A stretch of DNA of 64,000 nucleotides. Source: JADKAV01 sp037046735 (GTDB lineage Bacteria; Actinomycetota; Actinomycetes; S36-B12; UBA10799). How positions within the stretch are numbered: the stretch's first letter is position 1; every line of letters begins with the position of its first letter. The notes under the pieces are model-generated. The model was not told where the DNA came from, searched no databases, and was given only the letters and a program-made list of their open reading frames with translations. Made by a program: the position numbers and the translations under genes. Location: the NCBI GenBank assembly GCA_037046735.1, contig JBAOHC010000027.1, forward strand, positions 186,001 through 250,000, read 5' to 3'. Positions 8,744 to 17,573 of the stretch are shown in pieces.

Positions 8744-10031
8744 TCAGCCTTGCGCGGCGTCCGGAACCTCACCCTCCTGAGATGAGGTGTAGGTGAAGGT
8801 GTTGTCCTCACCGTAGGTGTAAAGGCCCATGATGGCGCGACTCGGGTCGCCCACATCGTTGAGGTCGATCGGACCGGACTGACCGTCGTAGTCAGCGTCC
8901 TTGCCGTCCTTGATCAACTTCAAGCAGTCCGCGTAAGTGGTGCACTTCTCGCCATCCGCCGAGACCTGCTTGATGTTGTCGGCGATCGCCATACCGCTGT
9001 CGTTTCCGGCAGCCTCAGCAGCCAGGGCGATCAGGATCGTGGCGTCGTAGGCCTCCGGAGCGTAGGTGAAGTCCTTGAGCTTCGGATCGACATCGAGCAG
9101 CGCCTGCCGGAACTCATCCGACGCCTGCGCACCCGGGATGGTGCCCTGCGTGCCCTTCATGGCGCCCTTCGGCAGGTCCACGTAGGCGGTGTTCGACATG
9201 TTGCCATCCACCAGGTACAGCGGCACGTCGTTCGGGCCGACACCCTGCTTGAGCATCTCCTGGATGATCTTCACGGTCTCGTCGAAGCCGATCACGACGA
9301 TCGCCGCGGGGTTGGCGGCCTTCGCCTCGGACACCTCAGCCTCGAACGAAGCAGCCTTGGGGTCATAGATCTGCTTGGAGACCACGGATCCACCGGCGGC
9401 AGTGAACGCCTTCTCGACGTTGTCGGCCAGGCCGGTGCCATACGCATCGTCAAGGGCCAGGATGGCAAGGGTGGTGTTGCCGTCGCCAGCAACGGTGTCG
9501 CCAAGCACCTGTCCCTGGAAGGTGTCCGGCGGCGCGGTGCGCGCGTACAGACCCTTGTCCGGGTAGGTGGAGAACTCCGGCGAGGTGTTTGCAGGAGACA
9601 CCTGCTGCACGCCGGCGCTGGTGATCTTGTCGATGACGGTCAGCGACACCGAGGATGACGCTGCGCCGATGATGGCGTCGACACCCTGCGGAGAGCTGAC
9701 GGTCAACGGTCTGGGAGGCAATGTTGGTCGATGTATCGCCGGAGTCACCGATGATCACCTCGACGTCCTGGCCGAGGACACCACCGGCCTCATTGATCTC
9801 TTTGGCAGCTAGGTCGACACCGGCGAACTCGGGCGGGCCGAGGAATGCCAGCGAGCCGGTCTGCGGCAGCAACGTGCCGACCTTCAGGGCGCCGTCACCC
9901 TGAGCAGCGGTGGTCTCCGCGGTCGGGCTGGCGGACGTGTCAGACGAGCCACTGTCACTGCTGCAAGCAGACAGCGCAAGACTCGCCACACCCACGACCG
10001 CAAGCGACCGAAGAATGGTCGATCGGGACAT
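8744..10031 (-). CDS. livJ: Branched-chain amino acid ABC transporter substrate-binding lipoprotein LivJ (one frameshift)
   Basis: Periplasmic-binding-fold receptor (Peripla_BP_6) that delivers substrate to LivHMGF. It begins with a lipoprotein signal (SLAVVGVASLALSACSS, lipobox LSAC) and a Ser/Thr-rich linker. Lobe motifs are KVGTLLPQTGSLAFLGP, AAKEINEAGGVLGQ and later GYLVKP-free ligand-lobe text such as QVSPANTSPEFS. The frame breaks at 9684-9686: reducing GGG to GG on the coding strand joins DRQLSAG to VDAIIGAASSSVSL and gives 428 residues. ATG at 10031 has AAGGGG 7 nt upstream. It is convergent with livHMGF but clearly the cognate receptor. A palindrome lies in its leader. Confidence 0.9.
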
Positions 10032-10058
10032 ATATGGACCCCTTTGTGGTGGTTCGGT

Positions 10059-10077
10059 GGACACGACTGTCGTGTCC
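10059..10077. promoter_or_regulatory. Perfect 19-bp palindrome in the livJ leader (operator candidate)
   Basis: GGACACGAC, one base, then GTCGTGTCC. It lies about 28 nt upstream of the livJ start codon and immediately downstream of a putative -10 box, which suits a repressor operator. No matching palindrome is seen in front of livH. Confidence 0.55.
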
Positions 10078-10086
10078 GTGAGAGTA

Positions 10087-10114
10087 ACCATACGGATAAT
10101 AGCCAGTGACACAA
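10087..10114 (-). promoter_or_regulatory. Putative livJ promoter
   Basis: On the minus strand TTGTGT (-35) is followed after 16 nt by TATGGT (-10, 10087-10092). The predicted start near 10080 places the 19-bp palindrome at about +3 to +21. Confidence 0.45.
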
Positions 10115-10167
10115 TCACATACGCGCTGATGTTGCGTTTCCGTGATCGACTTTTGAGTGCGGACAGA

Positions 10168-10737
10168 TCAGGCCTGCAACGTGCGACGAGCCACCTCAAC
10201 CAGCGGCATGCGCTGGTCCATGGCCGCCCTGCGCAACCACGTGTACGCCTCCTCTTCGGAGATCCCCAGTCGCTGCTGCACCCGTCCCCGGGCACGCTCA
10301 ATCGTCTTGCGATCAGCCAGACTCTGGGCCAAATCGCGGGTCTTCTGCTGCTCGGCACGCAATTGGCTGTACCGCTGCCAGGCCACAGTCAGGCTGGCGC
10401 GCAGCTCCTCGGGCTTGAAGGGTTTGACCAGGTAGCCCATGGCACCGGCGGCCACCGCCCGCTGGATCAGTTCAGGCTGGCTGAACGCCGTCAGCATGAC
10501 CACAGCGGTGCAGTCCAGGCCGATGATCGCGCCAGCCGCCGCGAGGCCGTCCATGTCCGGCATCTTGATGTCCAGCAGCGCCAGATTCGGGCGCAGCTGC
10601 TCAGCGAGTTCCACCGCCCGCCGGCCGTCACCCACCGCGGCCACTACCCGGAAGCCGAACTCCTCGAGGGTCTCGACGAGATCCATGCGGATCAGCGCCT
10701 CGTCCTCGGCCACCAACACGGTGAGTGAATCTGACAT
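10168..10737 (-). CDS. pdtaR: ANTAR-domain response regulator (PdtaR-like)
   Basis: 189-residue two-component regulator that acts on RNA rather than DNA. The receiver domain occupies about residues 5-120: acidic pocket EDEALIR, phospho-acceptor Asp in LLDIKMPDMDG, conserved Lys in YLVKPFKPEEL. The C-terminal ANTAR domain follows (TIERARGRVQQRLGISEEEA, then AYTWLRRAAMDQR), which in this family binds paired hairpins to antiterminate transcription. ATG at 10737 has a strong AGGAGGA. The family member Rv1626 also lies near polA, supporting orthology. The partner kinase is not in the window. Confidence 0.92.
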   Translation of the reverse strand: MSDSLTVLVAEDEALIRMDLVETLEEFGFRVVAAVGDGRRAVELAEQLRPNLALLDIKMPDMDGLAAAGAIIGLDCTAVVMLTAFSQPELIQRAVAAGAMGYLVKPFKPEELRASLTVAWQRYSQLRAEQQKTRDLAQSLADRKTIERARGRVQQRLGISEEEAYTWLRRAAMDQRMPLVEVARRTLQA

Positions 10738-10788
10738 GGGTTCCTCCTGCGCCCAGCGTAGGGACGCCCCGTTACGATGAGATTGCAC

Positions 10789-10862
10789 GCCCTCGTAGAC
10801 CAACTGGCAGAGTCACAGGTCTCAAAATCCTGCAAGTGTGGGTTCGAATCCCACCGAGGGCA
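10789..10862 (+). tRNA. tRNA with CAA anticodon (predicted Leu), short variable loop
   Basis: Complete cloverleaf. Acceptor GCCCTCG/CGAGGGC; D-stem GAC/GTC with the conserved GG in the loop; anticodon stem CAGG/CCTG with loop CTCAAAA (anticodon CAA, codon UUG); T-arm GTGGG-TTCGAAT-CCCAC. CCA is encoded next to the discriminator A at 10862. The variable region is only about 5 nt (CAAGT), a class I shape, although leucine tRNAs normally carry a long variable arm. A TACGAT box lies 10 nt upstream of the first base. Confidence 0.88.
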
Positions 10863-10871
10863 CCAGTTGCG

Positions 10872-11282
10872 CTACTCCACCACCAGCCGTGGTTTCAGGT
10901 CCTGGATCCGGGCCAACACACCATTGATGTATTTTCCCGACTCGTCGGTGGACAGTTCGTTGGCCAGTTCGACGGCCTCCGCCAGCGCGACCCCGGACGG
11001 CACCTCCCCCCACAGCACCTCCCAGGTGCCGGCGCGCAGGATCGCCCGGTCCACGGCGGGCATTCGCTCCAGGGTCCAGCCCTGGGCATACGTGCTCAAC
11101 GTCTCGTCGATCTGGTCGCGGTGGGTCTGCACCCCGCGCACGATCGTCTCCGTGTACGGGTTCATCGGACTCTGCATGCGCGCGGTGAGGGACTCCAGGC
11201 CGATCTCCACGTCGCTCTCGCGCAGGTCGCTCTCGTAGAGCACCTCCACGGCACGCCGGCGCGCCTTGCTGCGGGCGGACAC
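10872..11282 (-). CDS. nusB: Transcription antitermination factor NusB
   Basis: 136-residue all-helical RNA-binding factor that, with NusE (S10), binds boxA and supports rRNA antitermination. It starts with the Arg-rich ARSKARRRAVEVLYESDLR typical of NusB, then the core helices (AVDRAILRAGTWEVLWG, EAVELANELSTDESGKYING, VLARI). GTG at 11282 directly follows the efp stop (TAAGTG), so it is the last gene of the aroC-to-nusB operon. Confidence 0.95.
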   Translation of the reverse strand: MSARSKARRRAVEVLYESDLRESDVEIGLESLTARMQSPMNPYTETIVRGVQTHRDQIDETLSTYAQGWTLERMPAVDRAILRAGTWEVLWGEVPSGVALAEAVELANELSTDESGKYINGVLARIQDLKPRLVVE

Positions 11283-11846
11283 TTAGTTGTTCACGCGACC
11301 CAGGTAGGAACCGTCGCGGGTGTCGACCTTGATCTTCTCCCCGTTCTCCATGAACAGCGGAACCTGGACCTCGGCGCCGGTCTCCAGGCGGGCGGGTTTG
11401 GTACCCCCGGTGGAGCGGTCGCCCTGCAGGCCCGGCTCGGTGTACTCGATGGTCAGCTCCACGTTGGCGGGCAGTTCCACGTACAACGGCGTCCCGTCAT
11501 GCAAGGCGACGATGGCCTCCTGGTTCTCCAGCATGTATTTGACAGCGTCCCCGACGGTCGCCTCGGACACTGCCACCTGGTCGTAGGTGGTGGCGTCCAT
11601 GAAGATGAAGTCGGCGCCGTCGTTGTAGAGGTAGGACATCTGACGCTTGTCGACACTGGCTGTCTCGACCTTGACGCCGGCGTTGAAGGTGCGATCCACC
11701 ACCTTGCCGGAGAGCACGTTCTTCAACTTCGTCCGCACGAAAGCCCCGCCCTTGCCGGGCTTGACGTGCTGGAACTCCACCACCGACCACAGTTGGCCGT
11801 CGATCTTGAGTACCAATCCGTTCTTCAGATCGTTCGTCGTCGCCAC
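11283..11846 (-). CDS. efp: Elongation factor P
   Basis: 187 residues, the standard three-domain length. EF-P relieves ribosome stalling at polyproline. The KOW-like N-terminal domain contains the loop FQHVKPGKGGAFVRTKLKN, whose tip Lys (between PG and GG) is the usual modification site. The C-terminal OB domain ends VDTRDGSYLGRVNN with the conserved DTRDGxYLxRV signature. GTG start with GGAAGA upstream, 12 nt after the pepQ stop. Confidence 0.97.
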   Translation of the reverse strand: MATTNDLKNGLVLKIDGQLWSVVEFQHVKPGKGGAFVRTKLKNVLSGKVVDRTFNAGVKVETASVDKRQMSYLYNDGADFIFMDATTYDQVAVSEATVGDAVKYMLENQEAIVALHDGTPLYVELPANVELTIEYTEPGLQGDRSTGGTKPARLETGAEVQVPLFMENGEKIKVDTRDGSYLGRVNN

Positions 11847-11858
11847 GTCGTCGTCTTC

Positions 11859-12939
11859 CTATCCAACCCTCGTCAATTCGCGAGGGAAATCTGTGAGGAT
11901 CTGTACGCCCGTCTCGAGGACCAACAGGGTGTCCTCGATGCGTACCCCACCGCGGTCCGGCAGGTAGATCCCTGGCTCCACGGTCAGCGGAACACCTGCT
12001 TCCACTGTAAGCGGCGAGGTGGGTCCCAGGAACGGCACCTCATGGATGTCCAGTCCCACCCCATGCCCGAGCCCGTGTCCGAAGAAGTCGGCCAGACCGG
12101 CCTCTTCGATGACGCTGCGGGCGGCTCGGTCCACGGCCGAGGTGAGCACACCGGGTGCCAGCGCATCGATCCCGGCCTGCTGGGCGCGGGCCACGACGTC
12201 GTGAATCTGCAGTTGCCACTCCTGCGGCTCGGCAGCCACCACGAACGTGCGGGTGCAGTCCGCGTGGTAGCCGTCGTACATCGCACCGAAATCGATCTTC
12301 AGCAGATCGCCGGGCGCGATGGGCCGCATGGTGGGCTGATGATGCGGGATGGCGCTGTGCGGGCCGGCTGCGACGATGCTGTCGAACGACCTGTCCGGTG
12401 CGCCCTCCAATCCCATGAGCAGCTCGAGGCGGCGGGCGATCTCGATCTCGGTCGTACCCGCCCGCAGATCCTCGAGCAGCCGGCCCAGCGCGCGGGTGCT
12501 GATCGCACACGCCTCGGTCGAGAGCCGCGATCTCCGCCGCGTCCTTGACCTGCCGCAGGGAGCTCGCGGCGACCTTGACCGGCAGCAGTTCAACGCCAGG
12601 GACGTCATCGCCGGCCCGTCGCCAGGCCGCGACGGTCAGCGATGCGGCATCAAATCCCACGTGGCTGACCCCGCGGTCGCGAACGGCCATGAGCAGGTCG
12701 ACGACCAGATTGCGGGTGACGACCAGTTCCACGTCCGGCGCTTCGTTACCGGCCTGGATGACGTAGCGGCCATCGGTGGCCAGCAACGCCTCGTCCGTCG
12801 TGACGACCATCGCGGCGTTGGACCCGGAGAAGCCACAGAAATAGCGGATGTCGGACAGGTCGGTGATCAGCAGAGCGGTGCAGTCTTGGGCTGCCATGCG
12901 CTCGCGCAGCCGGTCGCGGCGCGTTGCCTGGGCAGTCAT
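11859..12939 (-). CDS. pepQ: Xaa-Pro aminopeptidase/dipeptidase, M24B (one frameshift)
   Basis: Metallopeptidase that cleaves N-terminal residues next to proline. The N-terminal creatinase-like domain includes DLSDIRYFCGFSGSNAAMVV. The C-terminal pita-bread catalytic domain includes the metal ligands in LLKIDFGAMYDGYHADCTRT, GHGLGHGVGLDIHE, LTVEPGIY and GVRIEDT. The reading frame breaks at 12512-12513 (about codon 142): removing one base joins AEIAALDRA to CAISTRALGRLLEDL and yields 359 residues, the normal length. The ATG at 12939 overlaps the aroQ stop (ATGA). In actinobacteria this gene regularly sits between aroQ and efp. Confidence 0.9.
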
Positions 12940-13370
12940 TCGCAGCCCAGCGCCAGGACGGCATCCACAGCGAGTAGGTAGCTCGTGATCCCGAAGCCAG
13001 CGATCGTGCCGGTGGCCACTGCCGCGATGACCGAGGTGTGGCGGAACTCCTCGCGGGCGGCCGGGTTGGAGATGTGGACCTCGATGAGCGGTGCGCGCAG
13101 TTGTGCCGCGGCGTCGCGCAATCCGTAGCTGTAGTGGGTGAAGGCGGCCGGGTTGAGGATGACCGGAACCCCCTCGTCGGCCGCTTCATGCAACCACCCG
13201 ATCAGTTCGGCCTCGCTGTCGGTCTGCCGGACATCGACGTCCAGGTCGCGCGCAGCCCCGTACTCCGTGACCCGCTGCTGTAATTGCGGCCAGGTGGTAG
13301 CGCCATAGATGTCCGGTTCGCGGGTCCCCAGCCGCGCCAGGTTCGGGCCGTTGAGGACCAGCACCTTCAC
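12936..13370 (-). CDS. aroQ: 3-dehydroquinate dehydratase, type II
   Basis: 144-residue enzyme for the third step of the shikimate pathway (3-dehydroquinate to 3-dehydroshikimate). Type II hallmarks: VLNGPNLARLGTREPDIYG with the catalytic Arg/Tyr loop, NPAAFTHYSYGLRDAA and EVHISNPAAREEFRHTS with the active-site His. The GTG start overlaps the aroB stop (GTGA) and the stop overlaps pepQ (ATGA), so expression is translationally coupled. Confidence 0.96.
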   Translation of the reverse strand: MKVLVLNGPNLARLGTREPDIYGATTWPQLQQRVTEYGAARDLDVDVRQTDSEAELIGWLHEAADEGVPVILNPAAFTHYSYGLRDAAAQLRAPLIEVHISNPAAREEFRHTSVIAAVATGTIAGFGITSYLLAVDAVLALGCE

Positions 13371-14446
13371 GACTGCACCTGCGCGTAGGCGGCGGCGACC
13401 AGCGCGGGGTCTGGTCCGATCAGCATCTCGGGGTGGGCCACAGCCGACAGTATGACGAATCGCAACGTGTCACCGCGGGTCTTCTTGTCCCGGCGCATGG
13501 CGTCCAGCAGAGCCGGGAAGCTGCCGTCGTAGGAGGTCGGCAGGCCCACACTGGACAGCACCTCCCGGTGCAGGTCCACGTCCGCATCGCTGAGGCGTCC
13601 GGCCAGTCGCGCCAACTCCGCCACGTACACCATGCCAACGGCGATGGCCGGTCCGTGCCGCCAGCGGTACCGCTCGTGCAGTTCGATGGCATGCCCCAGC
13701 GTGTGCCCGTAATTGAGCACCTCGCGGCCCAGAACGACGTCCACCGATTCCGTGAGGTCGCCGGCCACAACGTTGGCCTTCACCGTGATCGCACGTTTGA
13801 TCGCGTCGGCCAGCGCCGGCGACTGCGGCTCGAGGATCCCCGCCGGGTCCTGCTGCACCCGCTGCAGGATCACCGGATCGGCGATGAATCCGCACTTGAT
13901 GACCTCGGCCATCCCGCTGATGATCTCGGCGCGGGGCAACTCGACCAACGTGTCGAGGTCGCAGATGACCGCCGTGGGCTCATGGAAGCTGCCGACGAGG
14001 TTCTTGCCGGCGGCGGTGTTGATGCCGGTCTTGCCGCCCACCGCGGCGTCGACCATGGCGAGCAAAGTGGTCGGCACCTGCACGATCGGCACCCCGCGCA
14101 ACCAGGTGGCGGCCACAAAACCCGCGAGATCGGTGGTACTGCCACCGCCCAGACCGACGATCACATCGGTGCGGGTGAAGCCGTTGTCCCCCAGCACGCT
14201 CCAGCAGTAGTTGAGCACCTCGACGCTCTTGGCATCCTCGGCGTCGGGCACTTCGATGGAGATCGTGGACCAGTTCTCGGACAGGTCTGCCCGCATCTGC
14301 TCACCGGTGGTCCGTAGGGCCCGCGGATGGATGATGGCCACCCGCGCGGCGCTGGCAGGGATGGCGGCCATCACCTCGGCGAACAACCCGCGGCCCACCA
14401 GCACGCCGTACGGCGAAGCGGTGTTGACCATGATCGTGTCCGTCAT
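13367..14446 (-). CDS. aroB: 3-dehydroquinate synthase
   Basis: 359-residue NAD- and metal-dependent enzyme converting DAHP to 3-dehydroquinate. NAD-binding GLGGGSTTDLAGFVA, then RGVPIVQVPTTLLAMVDAAV, GGKTGIN and the metal-binding REVLNYGHTLGHAIE with H-x3-H. I chose ATG 14446, which overlaps the aroK stop (ATGA) and has GGGAG 8 nt upstream. An in-frame GTG at 14461 would add five residues. Confidence 0.96.
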   Translation of the reverse strand: MTDTIMVNTASPYGVLVGRGLFAEVMAAIPASAARVAIIHPRALRTTGEQMRADLSENWSTISIEVPDAEDAKSVEVLNYCWSVLGDNGFTRTDVIVGLGGGSTTDLAGFVAATWLRGVPIVQVPTTLLAMVDAAVGGKTGINTAAGKNLVGSFHEPTAVICDLDTLVELPRAEIISGMAEVIKCGFIADPVILQRVQQDPAGILEPQSPALADAIKRAITVKANVVAGDLTESVDVVLGREVLNYGHTLGHAIELHERYRWRHGPAIAVGMVYVAELARLAGRLSDADVDLHREVLSSVGLPTSYDGSFPALLDAMRRDKKTRGDTLRFVILSAVAHPEMLIGPDPALVAAAYAQVQS

Positions 14447-14943
14447 CGGCTCTTCTCCCACTCTTCGATCTCATCGGCGACCGCCGCCACAGCCCGACCG
14501 TCGGTGGCCACCACCAGATCGGCGCACGCTTCGTACCACGGGGCCCGTTCGGCCATCATGTCGGCCATTTGGGCCCGGATATTCCCCAGGGCCACAGGAC
14601 GGATTCCCGCCAAGCCACTGCGACGCACCGCATCCACCAGCCCGACCTGCAACCAGACAACGGGCTGGGCGGCAAGGGCCCTTCGGACCGCCTCCGACAT
14701 CGCCCCACTGCCGACCGCCACCACGCCGTCGGGCTGGCGCAGCGCATCCAGCACGATCAGCTCCTCCCGCGCCCGGAAGGCCAGCTCGTCGTCGATGACG
14801 GCGTCGGCCACCGACGAACCGTGTTCCTGCTCGTAGAGGGCGTCAGTGTCGAGCAGGGGACAAGACCAGCGTTCTGCGAGCTCAGCGGCAACCGCGGACT
14901 TGCCGCAGCCGGGCGCCCCGACCAGGGCCAGCCGAGCGATCAC
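14443..14943 (-). CDS. aroK: Shikimate kinase
   Basis: 166-residue P-loop kinase phosphorylating shikimate at the 3-hydroxyl. Walker A is GAPGCGKSAVAAELAE, the DxD-type motif is LLDTDALYE, and the lid region is RPVALGNIRAQMADMMAERA. The usual GGG near residue 80 reads AVGSGAMS, a mild departure. The GTG start at 14943 overlaps the aroC stop (GTGA). Upstream in-frame codons are shadows within aroC. Confidence 0.94.
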   Translation of the reverse strand: MIARLALVGAPGCGKSAVAAELAERWSCPLLDTDALYEQEHGSSVADAVIDDELAFRAREELIVLDALRQPDGVVAVGSGAMSEAVRRALAAQPVVWLQVGLVDAVRRSGLAGIRPVALGNIRAQMADMMAERAPWYEACADLVVATDGRAVAAVADEIEEWEKSR

Positions 14944-16127
14944 GCCGGTTCCGGCGGCGCGACCAACGTCTCCAGGTAGGCCAGCAGGTTGCGCCGGACC
15001 TCTTCCAGGGAATCGCCACCGGTCTTCTCCAACAGAGCATCCGCCAGGACCAGGGCCACCATCGCCTCCGCGATCACCCCGGCGGCCGGCACCGCACATG
15101 CATCCGAGCGCTGATTGATCGCGGTGGCGGCCTTGCCCGTGGCCACATCGATCGTGCGCAGCGCCCGCGGGACCGTGCTGATGGGCTTCATGGCAGCCCG
15201 CACACGCAGCGGCTGGCCCGTGGACATGCCTCCCTCGGTGCCGCCGCTGTGGCCGGTCTGCCGGGTGATCCGGCCCTCGACGAGCAGGATCTCGTCCTGG
15301 GCCGTGGAACCGCGCATTGCGGCGAGGTCGAAGCCGTCACCGACTTCGACACCCTTGATCGCCTGAATGCCCATCAAGGCGGAGGCGAGGCGGGCGTCCA
15401 GACGGCGATCGGCGTGGACATAACTCCCCAGGCCCGGGGGTACCCCCTGCGCGATGACCTCCACCACACCACCGAGGGTGTCCGCCTCCGCCTTGGCCGC
15501 ATCGATCTCGGCGACCATCGCCTCCCCCACAGCCGGCGACGCACACCGCACGGGATCGGCATCGATCGCGGGAAGGTCCGCGAAGGTGGGGGGCGGAGCA
15601 TCGCTGGCAACTGTCCCGATCCGGACGACGTGGCTGAAGACGTGGATGCCCGCGGCCTGCTGTAGAAGAGCCTTGGCCACCGCGCCAAGCGCGACGCGTG
15701 CTGCCGTCTCGCGGGCGCTGGCCCGCTCGAGCACGGGTCTGGCGTCCTCGAAACCGTACTTCTGCATGCCGACCAGATCCGCGTGGCCGGGCCGGGGGCG
15801 GGTCAGCGGGGCGTTGCGGGCCAGTTTGGCCAGGATCGTGGCGTCCACCGGATCCGGCGACATGACCTGCTCCCACTTCGGCCACTCCGAGTTGCCGACC
15901 TGGATGGCGATCGGCCCACCCTGGGTGTAGCCGTGCCGGACACCCCCGAGTAGCTCGACCGTGTCTGCCTCGAACTTCTGCCGGGCGCCCCGGCCATAGC
16001 CGAGTCGCCGCCGCGAAAGTGCAGCAGCCACGTCAGCGGTGGTCAGCGCCACGCCCGCCGGCATCCCCTCCAGAACCGCCGTCAGCACGGGGCCATGGGA
16101 CTCCCCTGCCGTTATCCACCTGAGCAT
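14940..16127 (-). CDS. aroC: Chorismate synthase
   Basis: 395-residue FMN-dependent enzyme making chorismate, the last common step to aromatic amino acids. Signatures: LRWITAGESHGPVLTAVLEG, the RPGHADL loop, RASARETAARVALGAVAK, GHSGGTEGGMSTGQPL and RSDACAVPAAGVIAEAMVA. ATG at 16127 is preferred; an in-frame GTG two codons upstream (16133) is possible. It heads the aroC-aroK-aroB-aroQ-pepQ-efp-nusB operon and lies 22 nt after the end of the pilus operon, so read-through from pil genes is conceivable. Confidence 0.97.
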   Translation of the reverse strand: MLRWITAGESHGPVLTAVLEGMPAGVALTTADVAAALSRRRLGYGRGARQKFEADTVELLGGVRHGYTQGGPIAIQVGNSEWPKWEQVMSPDPVDATILAKLARNAPLTRPRPGHADLVGMQKYGFEDARPVLERASARETAARVALGAVAKALLQQAAGIHVFSHVVRIGTVASDAPPPTFADLPAIDADPVRCASPAVGEAMVAEIDAAKAEADTLGGVVEVIAQGVPPGLGSYVHADRRLDARLASALMGIQAIKGVEVGDGFDLAAMRGSTAQDEILLVEGRITRQTGHSGGTEGGMSTGQPLRVRAAMKPISTVPRALRTIDVATGKAATAINQRSDACAVPAAGVIAEAMVALVLADALLEKTGGDSLEEVRRNLLAYLETLVAPPEPA

Positions 16128-16149
16128 GCCCACATCGTGGCACGCGGGC

Positions 16150-16845
16150 TCACAACTGCCGGGTGTCGCCCTCGCAGATGGTCAGCCGGTCCTCGGCCCC
16201 ACTCGCAGCGAACCACCCGCAGCCCCCGCCGAGGGACGACACGAAGGTCACACCCGACGCATCCGGCACATTCAGGTACAGCGTGGTCCGCAGGTCGTTG
16301 ATCCGGACGACCGCTGAGGACTCGCCGACGGCGACGATGGTGATCCCGGTGCTCTCGCCCTCCTTCTTGACGCCGCCGCCGATCGGCACCGGCGCTTTGC
16401 TGCCGGAGTCGTCGGATTTGGACTTCTTGGTCTCGGAGTCGCCGCTCTGGGATCCGGTGGCCGCGGGCTTGTCGGCAATGCTGCTCTTGGTCCTCGTCGT
16501 GGGTTTCGGCACGGGATTGCTCGACGAGGCCTTCTGGCTGCTGGATTCTTGCGAGTCCTTGGCGGCTGGTGTCGGCATCACGACGGGGGCGAAGGGATCG
16601 CGCTGCGAAGCGGTCGTGATGCGGATGGCGGCGGAGCGGTCCTGCGGGATGTCCGGGGTCGCAGGCGTATTGACGGTGACCTCGTCCGCGGCCATGGTCG
16701 ACTCGGGTTCGGGTGTCACGGTTGTCGGCGCGGGTTGCGCCTGCGCTTGTTCTTCTCCGCCCTTGGGGAAGAACATCAACACGGCGGCGATCGCGACGAT
16801 GCCGACCAGCACACTCCACAGGATGAGCATTCGACGATCTCGCAT
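16150..16845 (-). CDS. PilP-like pilus alignment protein (low-complexity)
   Basis: 231-residue membrane-anchored protein. TM segment about residues 8-25 (ILWSVLVGIVAIAAVLMFF), a long Ser/Pro/Lys linker, the motif ASQRDPFAPVV at about residue 80, and a small beta-rich C-terminal domain (GITIVAVGESSAVVRINDLR, then YLNVPDASGVTF). The R-D-P-F motif followed by a beta domain is typical of PilP and GspC-like inner-membrane proteins. Its place directly after pilM, pilN and pilO supports the PilP assignment. Sequence similarity is too low to be sure. Confidence 0.65.
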   Translation of the reverse strand: MRDRRMLILWSVLVGIVAIAAVLMFFPKGGEEQAQAQPAPTTVTPEPESTMAADEVTVNTPATPDIPQDRSAAIRITTASQRDPFAPVVMPTPAAKDSQESSSQKASSSNPVPKPTTRTKSSIADKPAATGSQSGDSETKKSKSDDSGSKAPVPIGGGVKKEGESTGITIVAVGESSAVVRINDLRTTLYLNVPDASGVTFVSSLGGGCGWFAASGAEDRLTICEGDTRQL

Positions 16846-17573
16846 CAGAGCTCTCCCGCCTCTTGCAACGCCTGGTCAGGCAGATTGCGCAGCCGGTCGT
16901 TCGCCACGAACACCCGGGTCTCCATCGTCAAGGTCAGCGGGTTCGCCCGCGGGTTGTCGGCGTCGGCAGTGCCCCGGGCGAGTTGTACGCCGGTGATCAG
17001 GTAGGCCCGCTGCAGACTCTCGATGCGGGCGGTGAAGCGCTCCAGATCGGCGAAGTCGCCGGTCGCCGAGATGGAAACGGGGACGAAGGACAGGCCGACG
17101 CCCTGCGGGAGCTTCCCCTGACCCAGGTCGGTGGGGGTGGGTTGGGGGGCTGGCTGGGGGGCGTCCGGGGAAGCCTCCGGTGCCGACGTCTCGGCAGGTG
17201 CCGCCGCCTCGGGAGTCTCGACGGTGAACACGGTGATCTGGCCCGGGGCCAGCGAGTCGATCCGGACCCGGTTGACGCGTCCGGCGGTCTGGATATCGCG
17301 CAGGAGAGCCGGTACATCCACCGACGCCGGGATCTTGGTCTGGATCCGGCGCAGCGCCCTGATCTGAGCTGGGAGATCCTGGGCCTGACGCTGCAACTGC
17401 GCGGCCTGGTTCGCGATCATGACCGCCTGATCGTCGAGTTGGACGGTCTCCTCCTGGGTCGCGGCGACCGCACTCATGCGCGGGCTGATGAGAAAGCTCC
17501 ACCCGAGTGCCAGCACGGCCAGCGAGACGAGCAGACCACCGATGATCCACATACGCGGGTTGGAGGTGTTCAT
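16845..17573 (-). CDS. pilO: Type IV pilus alignment protein PilO
   Basis: 242-residue inner-membrane protein: a short cytoplasmic N-terminus, TM at about residues 9-28 (IIGGLLVSLAVLALGWSFLI), a coiled-coil (VQLDDQAVMIANQAAQLQRQ), then a ferredoxin-like C-terminal domain (FVPVSISATGDFADLERFTA). A Pro/Ala-rich insertion (about residues 120-147) separates the halves. PilO pairs with PilN to link PilM to the rest of the pilus machine. The stop overlaps the next gene (TGATG), and the ATG overlaps pilN. Confidence 0.82.
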   Translation of the reverse strand: MNTSNPRMWIIGGLLVSLAVLALGWSFLISPRMSAVAATQEETVQLDDQAVMIANQAAQLQRQAQDLPAQIRALRRIQTKIPASVDVPALLRDIQTAGRVNRVRIDSLAPGQITVFTVETPEAAAPAETSAPEASPDAPQPAPQPTPTDLGQGKLPQGVGLSFVPVSISATGDFADLERFTARIESLQRAYLITGVQLARGTADADNPRANPLTLTMETRVFVANDRLRNLPDQALQEAGEL

